NCBI GenBank assembly: GCA_017616435.1
Contig: JAFZYC010000062.1
Coordinates: forward strand, 1 to 36,784
Source of the DNA: Clostridia bacterium
GTDB lineage: Bacteria; Bacillota; Clostridia; Christensenellales; CAG-138
DNA: 36,784 bases
Reading direction: 5' to 3'
Shown here in pieces: positions 16,228 to 23,428 of the stretch. Numbering within the stretch: the first letter of the stretch is position 1; each line of letters opens with the position of its first letter. The notes beneath the pieces were generated by a model that made no database searches, was not told the origin of the DNA, and saw only the letters and a list, made by a program, of their open reading frames with translations. Both the position numbers and the translations under genes were made by a program.

Positions 16228-16977
16228 CTATTGCGGCAATCCGAGCGACAGCCTCAGTATCATGAGCGCGTCCGCGGAATCTACCTCGCCGTTGCCGTTG
16301 ATATCCGCGGCCTCGAAATTGGAAACGGGCAGTATCATGAGCGCCATGCGCAATACCATCAGCGCGTCGGTGGAATCGACCGTTCCGTCGCCGTTGGCGT
16401 CCCCGGGTATAATGACGGGATAGTCCTCCGCGATGACCTCGAGCCAGCCCGAAACGAAGCCGTAAAGCTCGGAATAGTTCGTAAACCTTCCGCCCCAATG
16501 CGCACGGATAACTCCGTTCCTGTCGACTATCAGCGTTTGAGGAACGAATATCCCCTGCGGGTCGTAAGTTGCGGCGATCTCTATGAGCTGATCGTTTGCA
16601 ACGAGATTCGTCCAGTTATAGCCGTTTTGAGTGATGATATCCTGCGCCTCGGGGATCTCTTCGGGCTCGATATAGTAGACCACGCCGATGATCTGCACGT
16701 CGGCCTCGGGCGTCGCCCCGTAATACTGATCGAGAGTAACGAAATCGGGCATTTCGGCGAGGCACGGGCCGCACCACACCGCCCAATAATTAATGACGGT
16801 GACCGCAGCCCTTGAAAACACGGAGTCATCGACCGGATTCCCGAAAACGTCGTATGCGGAAAGCCCCGCGAGGCTCATGCCCACGGCGTCCTTGGGGGCT
16901 GTATCGTCGGCGGCCGATACGGCGGCAGAAAAAACCATCATTACAGCCGCAAGCAATATCGCGATAAGCTTCTTCAT
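16228..16977 (-). CDS. Secreted TlpA-like thioredoxin with C-terminal type I dockerin
   Basis: The 249-residue product has a signal peptide (1-22), a redoxin/TlpA-like thioredoxin fold with active site W68-C-G-P-C72, and the cis-Pro region FVPQTLIVDRNG. Residues 192-249 form a dockerin with two EF-hand-like calcium loops (DANGDGTVDSTD and DINGNGEVDSAD), each followed by the helix ALM-x-LR. Dockerins dock enzymes onto cohesin-bearing scaffolds outside the cell, and no cohesin occurs in this window. The protein would bring a thiol-disulfide activity to such a scaffold or a wall complex, which is an inference. ATG 16977 has GGAGGG upstream, and it has its own promoter at 17013-17041. Confidence 0.9.
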   Translation of the reverse strand: MKKLIAILLAAVMMVFSAAVSAADDTAPKDAVGMSLAGLSAYDVFGNPVDDSVFSRAAVTVINYWAVWCGPCLAEMPDFVTLDQYYGATPEADVQIIGVVYYIEPEEIPEAQDIITQNGYNWTNLVANDQLIEIAATYDPQGIFVPQTLIVDRNGVIRAHWGGRFTNYSELYGFVSGWLEVIAEDYPVIIPGDANGDGTVDSTDALMVLRMALMILPVSNFEAADINGNGEVDSADALMILRLSLGLPQ

Positions 16978-17012
16978 TGTTTCGATCCCTCCGTTTTGCT
17001 CTGATGCTTCGT

Positions 17013-17041
17013 ATTTTATCAGAGCGGAAAACCGATGTCAA
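17013..17041 (-). promoter_or_regulatory. Promoter of the TlpA-dockerin gene
   Basis: On the minus strand, -35 TTGACA (17036-17041), 17 bases, -10 TAAAAT (17013-17018), 36 bases upstream of ATG 16977. Confidence 0.8.
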
Positions 17042-17043
17042 AT

Positions 17044-17068
17044 CGGTATCGGAGCGATAAAGATACCG
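17044..17068. promoter_or_regulatory. Inverted repeat upstream of the sugar operon
   Basis: CGGTATC (17044-17050), 11 bases, GATACCG (17062-17068), between the divergent promoter of the dockerin gene and the symporter start. It could be a repressor operator or an mRNA leader stem. No regulator gene is adjacent. Confidence 0.4.
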
Positions 17069-17139
17069 TTTTCGATCGGCTCTGCTTCCCGGCAGGACCG
17101 AATAAAATAAAACACAAATAACAGCAGGGGGTTTAACCA

Positions 17140-18570
17140 ATGAAAACTCGTCGACTCACCAAAAAAGAAATGCGCATCTTCGCGGTCGGTCAGCTCGGCT
17201 GGTCGATCCTGAGCGGCATCATCACAGCCTGGCTCGTGACGTTCTACCTTCCCACGACGAACGACATCAAGGCCGGCGCGCCGACTTATCTTCCTTCCGG
17301 ACTCATAATCCTCGGCATACTTACGATACTCGGACTCATCAGCTTTATCTGCCGCATATTCGACGCTGTAACGGATCCCTTGATCGCGTCGCTTTCCGAC
17401 AGGAGCAAAAACCCGAAGGGCCGCCGCATACCCTACATGAAGCGCGCCGCCATCCCCTTCGCGATAGTCGCCGTGCTCGTGTTCTTCGCTCCCCAGGCCA
17501 ACCCCGCCTCCATCAGCTGGGTCAACATTATCTGGGTGCTCGCGGCGCTCATACTCTTCTACCTCTTCATGACCATGTACTGCACCCCCTATAACGCGCT
17601 CATCTCCGAGTTCGGCAAGACGCAGGAGGACCGCATGTACATATCCACCGCGATATCGCTCACGTTCTTCTTCGGCACTATGATCGCGTATCTGCCCTTC
17701 GTCCTGGCGGGCGTGCTGCGCGGCATGGGCGTCGACTTCCCGTGGAGCTACCGCATCTGCTTCATAGTGCTTGCCGCGGTCGCGATGATCTGCATGCTCG
17801 TTCCCGCGTTCAAGCTCAACGAGAAGGACTTCGTCGACGCTGTCCCCTCCGACACCAACACCTTCAAGAGCCTTGCCAAGACCTTCAAGAACAAGGAGTT
17901 CTTGAAGTTCTCCGCTTCCGATATCGCATACTTCATCGCTCTCACCCTTTTCCAGACGGGTCTTCCGTTCTTCGTAAAGGTATCCATGAAGCTTGACGAG
18001 AGCTTCACGATGTACTTCCTCGGCGCGATGACCGTGCTCTCCGCCTGCTTCTATCCCGTGGTCTCCGGTCTCGTCCGCAAGTTCGGCAAGAAGAAGCTCG
18101 TCATTGCGGGCTTCTTGGGCCTTGCCCTTGCATACGTCGTGACCGCGCTCATCAACGTCATCCCCGGCTTCACGGGCATTATCCCCGGCGTTCTGATCGT
18201 CATCATCGCCGCGTTCCCGATGGCGCTCCTCGGCATCATCCCGCAGTCCATCGTCGCCGACGTGGCTGAGGAGGACGCGATCCGCACCGGTGAGAAGCGC
18301 GAGGGCATGTTCTTCGCCGCACGCACATTCGCAATGAAGCTCGGCCAGTCCGTCGCGATGCTCGTGTTCACCTCCCTCGCCGTTATCGGCGCGGCGCAGG
18401 ATCTTAAATCGAACGACCTTACCGCCTCGCCTCTCGGCCTTCGCATAATCGCGATCGTGGCCGTAGCGTTCTGCGTGCTCGGCGCGGTGATACTCGCCCT
18501 CTACAACGAGAAGAAGGTCATGGACACCATCAACGCCGCTCACGAGGAAGAAGAGCAGCCTGAGGAATGA
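17140..18570 (+). CDS. GPH-family sugar:cation symporter (MelB-like)
   Basis: GPH transporters import glycosides, pentosides and hexuronides with Na+ or H+. The 476-residue product has about 12 membrane segments and the family loop motif DAVTDPLIASLSDRSKNPKGRRIPYM after helix 2. The partner genes point to an alpha-galactoside such as melibiose or raffinose, though GPH substrate cannot be read from sequence. AGGGGG precedes ATG 17140. It is first in a three-gene operon, with the next start three bases after its stop. No consensus promoter is visible, only a possible TAAAAT at 17103. Confidence 0.9.
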   Translation: MKTRRLTKKEMRIFAVGQLGWSILSGIITAWLVTFYLPTTNDIKAGAPTYLPSGLIILGILTILGLISFICRIFDAVTDPLIASLSDRSKNPKGRRIPYMKRAAIPFAIVAVLVFFAPQANPASISWVNIIWVLAALILFYLFMTMYCTPYNALISEFGKTQEDRMYISTAISLTFFFGTMIAYLPFVLAGVLRGMGVDFPWSYRICFIVLAAVAMICMLVPAFKLNEKDFVDAVPSDTNTFKSLAKTFKNKEFLKFSASDIAYFIALTLFQTGLPFFVKVSMKLDESFTMYFLGAMTVLSACFYPVVSGLVRKFGKKKLVIAGFLGLALAYVVTALINVIPGFTGIIPGVLIVIIAAFPMALLGIIPQSIVADVAEEDAIRTGEKREGMFFAARTFAMKLGQSVAMLVFTSLAVIGAAQDLKSNDLTASPLGLRIIAIVAVAFCVLGAVILALYNEKKVMDTINAAHEEEEQPEE

Positions 18571-18573
18571 TGT

Positions 18574-20019
18574 ATGGACAGGACGAGCATGATATTCGGC
18601 AATCCGATCGATGAAAAAACGATAAGGAAGGCCGAAAAGAGCAAAGCAAAGTTTATAAAGAGGTTCGGGGACGATACCGATAAGGTCTATCACCTCGGGC
18701 TCTCCCCCATCGGGCAGATACCGGAGCTGGGGATACAGAACCTCGTCCACGCGGACGAGCCGCTTCAGCTCCCCGACAACGCGCTCATCGTAGGCAATAT
18801 CCGCATGGGCTTCGGGCATTACAGGATCGCGATGGCGATCGCCTCCTGCGCGAAGTATCTTGGCCGCACGCCCGTGTGGTTCGATCTCGCCTCCTTCGAC
18901 GCGACCGGATCCAAGATGATAAGGAGCCAGAACGAGCTCTACTCAATGGGTTCCAAGCTCTCGCAGAAGGTCGCTCTGTTCAACAAGCTCTACTGGGAGC
19001 CCCTCAATTCGGAGGGCTTCCGCAAGATCACATACAACGCGGCCGATCAGAAGAACTCCGAGCTGCTCGTGCCGCTATTTGCCGATCTGCCCAAGGATAT
19101 CCCCTACGTAGGCACGCACGTCTGGCCGAGCCAGGGCGCGGTGCACGCGGGGCTGACGCACGTTGTCAACGCGATCCCCGACAACTGGCCGATGGGCCTG
19201 CATCTTGCCGAGGGCTCTATCCACACGGTGCAGACGCCCTTCGCCTATCTCGGCTACAAGAAGCTGAACGGCATGGCGAAGGAGGCGTTAAAGCCCATGC
19301 CCGCAGAGGATCTTTACCGGGTCGGACACTATATCGATCACGAGCTCGTATCGAACATAGAGCACGACTGCTCGCTGAGGATCGCGCGCATGGACGCCGG
19401 CGCGCCGGTGCGCTTCCTCATGACTGTCGGAGGCGCAGGAGCCGGCGGGGATCTCTACCTTGCCATGGCGAAGCATCTGCTGCCCTATATCAAGCAGGGC
19501 AAGGCGCAGCTCATGATCAACTTCGGCGATCACCTTTCCATGTGGGAGGTGTTCAAAAAGCAGCTCCCCGAGCTTACGGATAGCTGCCGCACATTCTTCA
19601 ACGATTACAAGGGGCTCTGCGAATGGGCGGCCACGCTCGACGGCGAATGCGCTTCCGGAGCAGTCGCCTTCTGCCACGACGACATATTCGAGGCGGTCTA
19701 TTCCACCAACCTGCTCATGCGCAAATGCGACGTGCTCGTGACGAAGCCCTCCGAGCTCGCGTTCTATCCCGTGCCCAAGCTCATGATGCGCCACATAGGC
19801 GGTCACGAGGTTTACGGCGCGGTCTACGCTCGCGAGATGGGCGACGCAACGTATGAATGCGAGACGGCGGAAGCCCTCTGCGACATGATCGATTCGCTTA
19901 TCGGCGACCGCGAGCTCATACGCCGCATGTGCGGAAGGATAATCGACCTTAAGGCTATGCGCGTTTACGACGGCGGCTATGAGGTAGTCAAGCTCGCTGT
20001 CGAGGGCAGGCCTCAATAA
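18574..20019 (+). CDS. GT-B-like protein of unknown function
   Basis: I do not recognise a named family. The 481-residue soluble product looks like a two-domain GT-B fold of the MurG/GT28 kind. Near the N-terminus NALIVGNIRMGFGHYRIAMAIA resembles the Gly-rich GxGH motif of that group; YVGTHVWPSQGAVHAG follows; RFLMTVGGAGAGGDLYLAMAK resembles the start of the C-terminal domain; and VLVTKPSELAFYPVPKLMM resembles the donor-binding end. Lying between a sugar symporter and an alpha-galactosidase, it may be a catabolic enzyme such as a phosphorylase or transferase acting on the imported sugar. That is inference. GAGGA precedes ATG 18574 by seven bases. Confidence 0.7.
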   Translation: MDRTSMIFGNPIDEKTIRKAEKSKAKFIKRFGDDTDKVYHLGLSPIGQIPELGIQNLVHADEPLQLPDNALIVGNIRMGFGHYRIAMAIASCAKYLGRTPVWFDLASFDATGSKMIRSQNELYSMGSKLSQKVALFNKLYWEPLNSEGFRKITYNAADQKNSELLVPLFADLPKDIPYVGTHVWPSQGAVHAGLTHVVNAIPDNWPMGLHLAEGSIHTVQTPFAYLGYKKLNGMAKEALKPMPAEDLYRVGHYIDHELVSNIEHDCSLRIARMDAGAPVRFLMTVGGAGAGGDLYLAMAKHLLPYIKQGKAQLMINFGDHLSMWEVFKKQLPELTDSCRTFFNDYKGLCEWAATLDGECASGAVAFCHDDIFEAVYSTNLLMRKCDVLVTKPSELAFYPVPKLMMRHIGGHEVYGAVYAREMGDATYECETAEALCDMIDSLIGDRELIRRMCGRIIDLKAMRVYDGGYEVVKLAVEGRPQ

Positions 20020-20039
20020 CTTCTTTTAAGAGGGGAAAT

Positions 20040-21671
20040 ATGAAAGCACCCAACAAGATCAAGTACAACGTGACAGTCGACTCACCCGCGGGCGGCTCCT
20101 CCTACGAGGAGATAGTCGATATCGCCTATTCCGATCTTCCCGGCGGAGGCTCCGCTTCGGAGGTCCGTATCGCGCCGGTACTCGAGAACGGGCATATCTC
20201 GTCCGCAACGGCGCTGATGCGCCTTAAGGGCTCGTTCGATACGCATATTTTCATGAACGGCTACCAGACATGGACCTACTGCCCCGAATACACGGCCAAG
20301 AGCCGCATTAAGGGCCTGCACGGCGTGCCGGGACCGATCGTGAAAGCGTTCGGGCTCGATCGATACGGCGATTACCACTTCGTGGACTACCCCAATAAGA
20401 AGGGCAGACTGCACGGCATTTCCTACTGTTACTTCCGCGAGGGCGACAGGTTCCTTCTTATCGCCTCGCTGGGCGAGGAGAACGGCTACACGCTGTTCGA
20501 TCTCGACGCCGAAAACGAGCTCCTCACCGTAAAGCGCGACTGCGAGGGACTTGCCGTGGGCGGCTGCTTTGAGGCGTTCGGCCTGTTCATCGCCGAGGGC
20601 ACTGAGGACGAGGTGTTCGACGAATGGTTCCGCCGTCTGGGCGTTTCCCCCATCACCGACGAGCGGATAACCGGCTATTCCAGCTGGTACAATCGCTATC
20701 AGAACATTAACGACGAGACTATATCGCAGGATCTTTTGGGCTGCGCGAAGGTCATGCGCAGCGGCGAGCTGTTCCAGATCGACGACGGCTGGGAGCCCAA
20801 GGTGGGCGACTGGCTCGAGGCGGACGAAAAGAAGTTCCCCAAGGGCATGAAGGCCTCCGCCGAAGCCATCCACAACAACGGCTACAGGGCGGGGCTCTGG
20901 CTCGCTCCGTTTGCGGCGCAGAAGGATTCGCTTCTTGTGAAGGAGCATCCCGACTGGCTGCTGCTCCACGACGGCGAGCCGTGGCTCTGCGGCGGCAACT
21001 GGGGCGGTTTCTATTCCCTTGATATCGACAAGCCCGAGGTAGTCGAATACATCGAGCGCGTTTTCAGCCGCGTGTTCGACGAATGGGGTTTCGACCTCGT
21101 AAAGCTCGATTTCCTTTACGGCGCGGCGCCGTTCGGTACCGAGTACGAGACGCGCGCCGGGCGCATGATAAGGGCGATGAAGCTCCTTCGCCGCGTGTGC
21201 GGAGAGCATCCGATACTCGGCTGCGGCGTGCCGGTGATGCCCGCTTTCGGGCTGGTCGAGTACTGCCGCATAAGCTGCGACGTCGGCCTTGACTGGAACG
21301 ACAAGCCCTGGATGCGCGGTCTCCACCGCGAAAGGGTATCAACGAAGCAGGCGATGGCGAACACCGTGTTCCGCCGCCAGCTGAACGGCCGTGCGTACCT
21401 TTCCGACCCCGACGTGTTCTTCCTCCGCGAGAAAAACATCCGCCTTTCCGACGGACAGAAGATGAAGTTGGCGCGCCTCAACGCGCTCTTGGGCGGCGTG
21501 TTCCTCACCTCCGACAATATCGGCGATTACGACGGGAGCGCGCTTACCGCCTACCGCAGGCTGATCGCGCTGAGGAACGCCGATGTCACATCCGTCACGG
21601 TATCCGGCAAGACGGTCACCGTCGCCTATTCGGACGGCGGCAGCGACGGCAGCATTAGCTTCAAATATTGA
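20040..21671 (+). CDS. GH36-type alpha-galactosidase
   Basis: The 543-residue product belongs to clan GH-D. An N-terminal beta domain is followed by a TIM barrel with DDGWEPKVGDW, FPKGMKASAEAIHNNGYRAGLWLAPF, and the nucleophile D357 in FDLVKLDFLYG. The acid/base is likely D414 in CRISCDVGLDW. It is shorter than classic 700-residue GH36 enzymes, so substrate may differ from raffinose-type sugars. No signal peptide is seen, so it is cytoplasmic. GAGGGG precedes ATG 20040. It is last in the operon, 20 bases after the GT-B-like gene, and a strong terminator follows. Confidence 0.88.
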   Translation: MKAPNKIKYNVTVDSPAGGSSYEEIVDIAYSDLPGGGSASEVRIAPVLENGHISSATALMRLKGSFDTHIFMNGYQTWTYCPEYTAKSRIKGLHGVPGPIVKAFGLDRYGDYHFVDYPNKKGRLHGISYCYFREGDRFLLIASLGEENGYTLFDLDAENELLTVKRDCEGLAVGGCFEAFGLFIAEGTEDEVFDEWFRRLGVSPITDERITGYSSWYNRYQNINDETISQDLLGCAKVMRSGELFQIDDGWEPKVGDWLEADEKKFPKGMKASAEAIHNNGYRAGLWLAPFAAQKDSLLVKEHPDWLLLHDGEPWLCGGNWGGFYSLDIDKPEVVEYIERVFSRVFDEWGFDLVKLDFLYGAAPFGTEYETRAGRMIRAMKLLRRVCGEHPILGCGVPVMPAFGLVEYCRISCDVGLDWNDKPWMRGLHRERVSTKQAMANTVFRRQLNGRAYLSDPDVFFLREKNIRLSDGQKMKLARLNALLGGVFLTSDNIGDYDGSALTAYRRLIALRNADVTSVTVSGKTVTVAYSDGGSDGSISFKY

Positions 21672-21681
21672 TAACCACTGA

Positions 21682-21710
21682 GAAAAAGCGGGCTTTCGGC
21701 CCGCTTTTTC
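21682..21710. terminator. Bidirectional terminator after GH36
   Basis: GAAAAAGCGGGC (21682-21693), loop TTTCG, GCCCGCTTTTTC (21699-21710). It serves the sugar operon on plus and the small membrane protein on minus, whose stop codon lies inside the stem. Confidence 0.93.
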
Positions 21711-22095
21711 ATTCTCCGAGCCGCCTTTGCGCATACAGCGGAAACGCAAGGTGCAGTCCCGCGAGCGATGCCGCCAAGCAGATGAGAAGCAGTCTTCCCA
21801 CAGGCAGGGCGAACTGCAGTCCCTCCACGCGGTAGAATATTAGCGCTGCGGGCATGAGCGCCGCCGCCGTGAGCGGCACATGCGAGAGCCTGTAGCCGCG
21901 CAAAAAGCATAGCGCGAAGCCCGAAACGAACGCCGCCGCGGGGAAAACGCAGTACGGCAGTGTGAAATACAGCCATCGGGCCGCGGCAAAGGGATCGGAG
22001 AAGGCGTGCCGAAAAAGAGGCAGCGCGTTGAACGCTATGAGCTCAGCCGCGTAGGCCAGTGCCGATGCGGAGGCGTTTTCGTAATTCCGGCGCAT
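21709..22095 (-). CDS. Small integral membrane protein, unknown function
   Basis: The product has 128 residues and about four hydrophobic helices (near AYAAELIAFNALPLF, WLYFTLPYCVFPAAAFVSG, VPLTAAALMPAALIFY and GRLLLICLAASLAG) with a basic C-terminus. No family is recognised. Two ATGs are in frame. ATG 22128 lies inside a terminator-like stem, and ATG 22095 follows directly after its run of seven T. Neither has a Shine-Dalgarno site, so both the start and expression are uncertain. I give the downstream start. Confidence 0.55.
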   Translation of the reverse strand: MRRNYENASASALAYAAELIAFNALPLFRHAFSDPFAAARWLYFTLPYCVFPAAAFVSGFALCFLRGYRLSHVPLTAAALMPAALIFYRVEGLQFALPVGRLLLICLAASLAGLHLAFPLYAQRRLGE

Positions 22096-22131
22096 AAAAA
22101 AAGCATGCGCAGGCAAGTCCTGCCTCATGCT
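22096..22131 (-). terminator. Attenuator-like hairpin before the small membrane protein
   Basis: On the minus strand, AGCATG...GCAGG, loop ACTT, then CCTGC...CATGCT and seven T, immediately followed by ATG 22095. The shape is that of an intrinsic terminator with one small bulge. No riboswitch or T-box motif was recognised upstream. Confidence 0.65.
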
Positions 22132-22187
22132 CTTTCGGGCTGTAAATGATTCCCTGCAAAAAAGATCGCCTGTTGACGATTTTTTCG

Positions 22188-22219
22188 TTGATTTTAAACC
22201 ACGGGCGTGGTATTATAAT
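22188..22219 (+). promoter_or_regulatory. Possible promoter of the 106-residue membrane protein
   Basis: -10 TATAAT (22214-22219), 28 bases upstream of the start codon. The best -35 is TTGATT (22188-22193), with a long 20-base spacer that contains a 14-base palindrome. A second -10, TATACT (22220-22225), overlaps. Confidence 0.4.
22198..22211. promoter_or_regulatory. Operator-like palindrome ACCACGGGCGTGGT
   Basis: Six-base arms ACCACG and CGTGGT around GG, lying in the promoter spacer directly before the -10. The position suits a repressor, or an activator that corrects the long spacer. No regulator is known. Confidence 0.5.
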
Positions 22220-22247
22220 TATACTATATTTTGAACGAGGGTAGTTT

Positions 22248-22568
22248 ATGAACGACAATCACAAGATCTTCGGCATGAAGGACAACATCGCCTACGGCGT
22301 ATGCTTCATCGTCCCCATCGTTGCTGTCATAGCGCTCATCGTGGACAGGGCTATGAACATGGAGAACAAGCAGTTCATGTGGGAAGCGGTGCTCGGTATG
22401 GCCGCCGCGATCATTTTAGGGCTCCTGACCTTCTTCATAAGAGGCGCATTGGGCTATGTCGTATGGCTCATCATGATATTCATCGGCATACTCAACCTCT
22501 TCGTGAGCATCACGCATCTGCCCTTTATCTCCGTGATCGCCGAAAAGATCGCCGGGATGTTCCGCTGA
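22248..22568 (+). CDS. Small hydrophobic membrane protein, unknown function
   Basis: The 106-residue product has a short polar N-terminus (MNDNHKIFGMKDN) and three likely membrane helices (YGVCFIVPIVAVIALIV, AVLGMAAAIILGLLTFFI, GYVVWLIMIFIGILNLFV). The layout is loosely like the DUF4870/Tic20-like small membrane proteins, but this is not secure. GAGGG precedes ATG 22248. It is a single gene with its own terminator. Confidence 0.75.
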   Translation: MNDNHKIFGMKDNIAYGVCFIVPIVAVIALIVDRAMNMENKQFMWEAVLGMAAAIILGLLTFFIRGALGYVVWLIMIFIGILNLFVSITHLPFISVIAEKIAGMFR

Positions 22569-22578
22569 ACCGAATTAC

Positions 22579-22616
22579 AGTCCGCAGGGGGTTGCTTCCT
22601 TGCGGGCTTTTTTTAT
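22579..22616 (+). terminator. Terminator after the 106-residue membrane protein
   Basis: AGTCCGCA (22579-22586) pairs with TGCGGGCT (22601-22608) with one G-U pair, followed by a run of T. Confidence 0.85.
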
Positions 22617-22666
22617 TGCTTTTTCCGGCGCGGGAGAGATTTTACAAGAACCTTACATTGCCTTGC

Positions 22667-22695
22667 TTGATTCTTGACATGCGCTATAGTATCAT
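22667..22695 (+). promoter_or_regulatory. Possible promoter of the ABC export operon
   Basis: -35 TTGATT (22667-22672), 17 bases, -10 TATCAT (22690-22695), 27 bases before ATG 22722. A consensus TTGACA at 22674 overlaps but has no -10 at the right distance. Confidence 0.45.
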
Positions 22696-22721
22696 TTAGA
22701 CACAAGCAGGAGGTATAAACT

Positions 22722-23426
22722 ATGCTCAACATTCAGCACCTTACCAAGCGTTTCGGCGACAAGACCGCGGTGGACGATCTTTCGCTGCACATACTCCCCG
22801 GCGAGATCTACGGCTTTATAGGCCATAACGGCGCCGGCAAGACCACCACTTTAAAGAGCGCAGTCGGCATTCTGAAGCCCGACGCGGGCGAGATCGAGGT
22901 CTGCGGTATCTCCGTAAGGAACGATCCGACCGCCTGCAAGCGCCAGCTCGCCTACATCCCCGACGATCCCGATCTTTACGGGTTCATGACGGGCATCAAG
23001 TATCTGAACTTCGTAGCGGATATCTACGGCGTGAGCTCCGAAGTCCGCGCGGAAAGGATCCGCAAGTACGGCGATCTGTTTGAGCTGACGCCCGATCTCG
23101 CGCAGCCCATATCCGCTTATTCCCACGGCATGAAGCAGAAGCTCGCGATAATCTCCGCGTGGCTGCACGATCCCAAGCTGATAATAATGGACGAACCCTT
23201 TGTCGGTCTCGATCCCAAGGCTTCGCACACCTTAAAGCTCATGATGCGCGAGGTCTGCGACGCGGGCGGCGCGATTTTCTTCTCCACGCACGTGCTGGAG
23301 GTCGCTGAAAAGCTCTGCGACAAGGTCGCCATAATAAAGGAAGGGCGGCTCATCCGCTCCGGCACCATGGAGGAGGTCAAGGGCGACTCCTCGCTCGAAT
23401 CGGTATTCCTTGAGCTGGAGGAATGA
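22722..23426 (+). CDS. ABC transporter ATP-binding protein
   Basis: The 234-residue ATPase has Walker A GHNGAGKTT, a Q-loop region near YIPDDPDLYGFMTG, a degenerate signature (ISAYSHGMKQKLAIISAW rather than LSGGQ), Walker B KLIIMDEPFVGLD and the H-loop FFSTHVLEVAEKLCD. A YSHGMKQ-type signature is common among ATPases of ABC-2 type exporters. AGGAGG precedes ATG 22722. The permease gene follows with its start overlapping or just after this stop, so the two form one exporter of unknown substrate. Confidence 0.92.
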   Translation: MLNIQHLTKRFGDKTAVDDLSLHILPGEIYGFIGHNGAGKTTTLKSAVGILKPDAGEIEVCGISVRNDPTACKRQLAYIPDDPDLYGFMTGIKYLNFVADIYGVSSEVRAERIRKYGDLFELTPDLAQPISAYSHGMKQKLAIISAWLHDPKLIIMDEPFVGLDPKASHTLKLMMREVCDAGGAIFFSTHVLEVAEKLCDKVAIIKEGRLIRSGTMEEVKGDSSLESVFLELEE

Positions 23427-23428
23427 AC

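Noticed and set aside
17080..17108. TAAAAT at 17103 as promoter of the symporter operon
   Set aside because: The -35 position reads CTCTGC, which is too weak to call.
17038..18819. 593-codon open frame on minus across the GPH symporter
   Set aside because: It is a highly charged Glu/His/Arg-rich antisense translation of a clear membrane transporter and crosses an operon boundary.
22674..22679. TTGACA as -35 for the ABC export operon
   Set aside because: The nearest -10-like hexamer is only 10 bases away. TTGATT-17-TATCAT, overlapping it, fits better.
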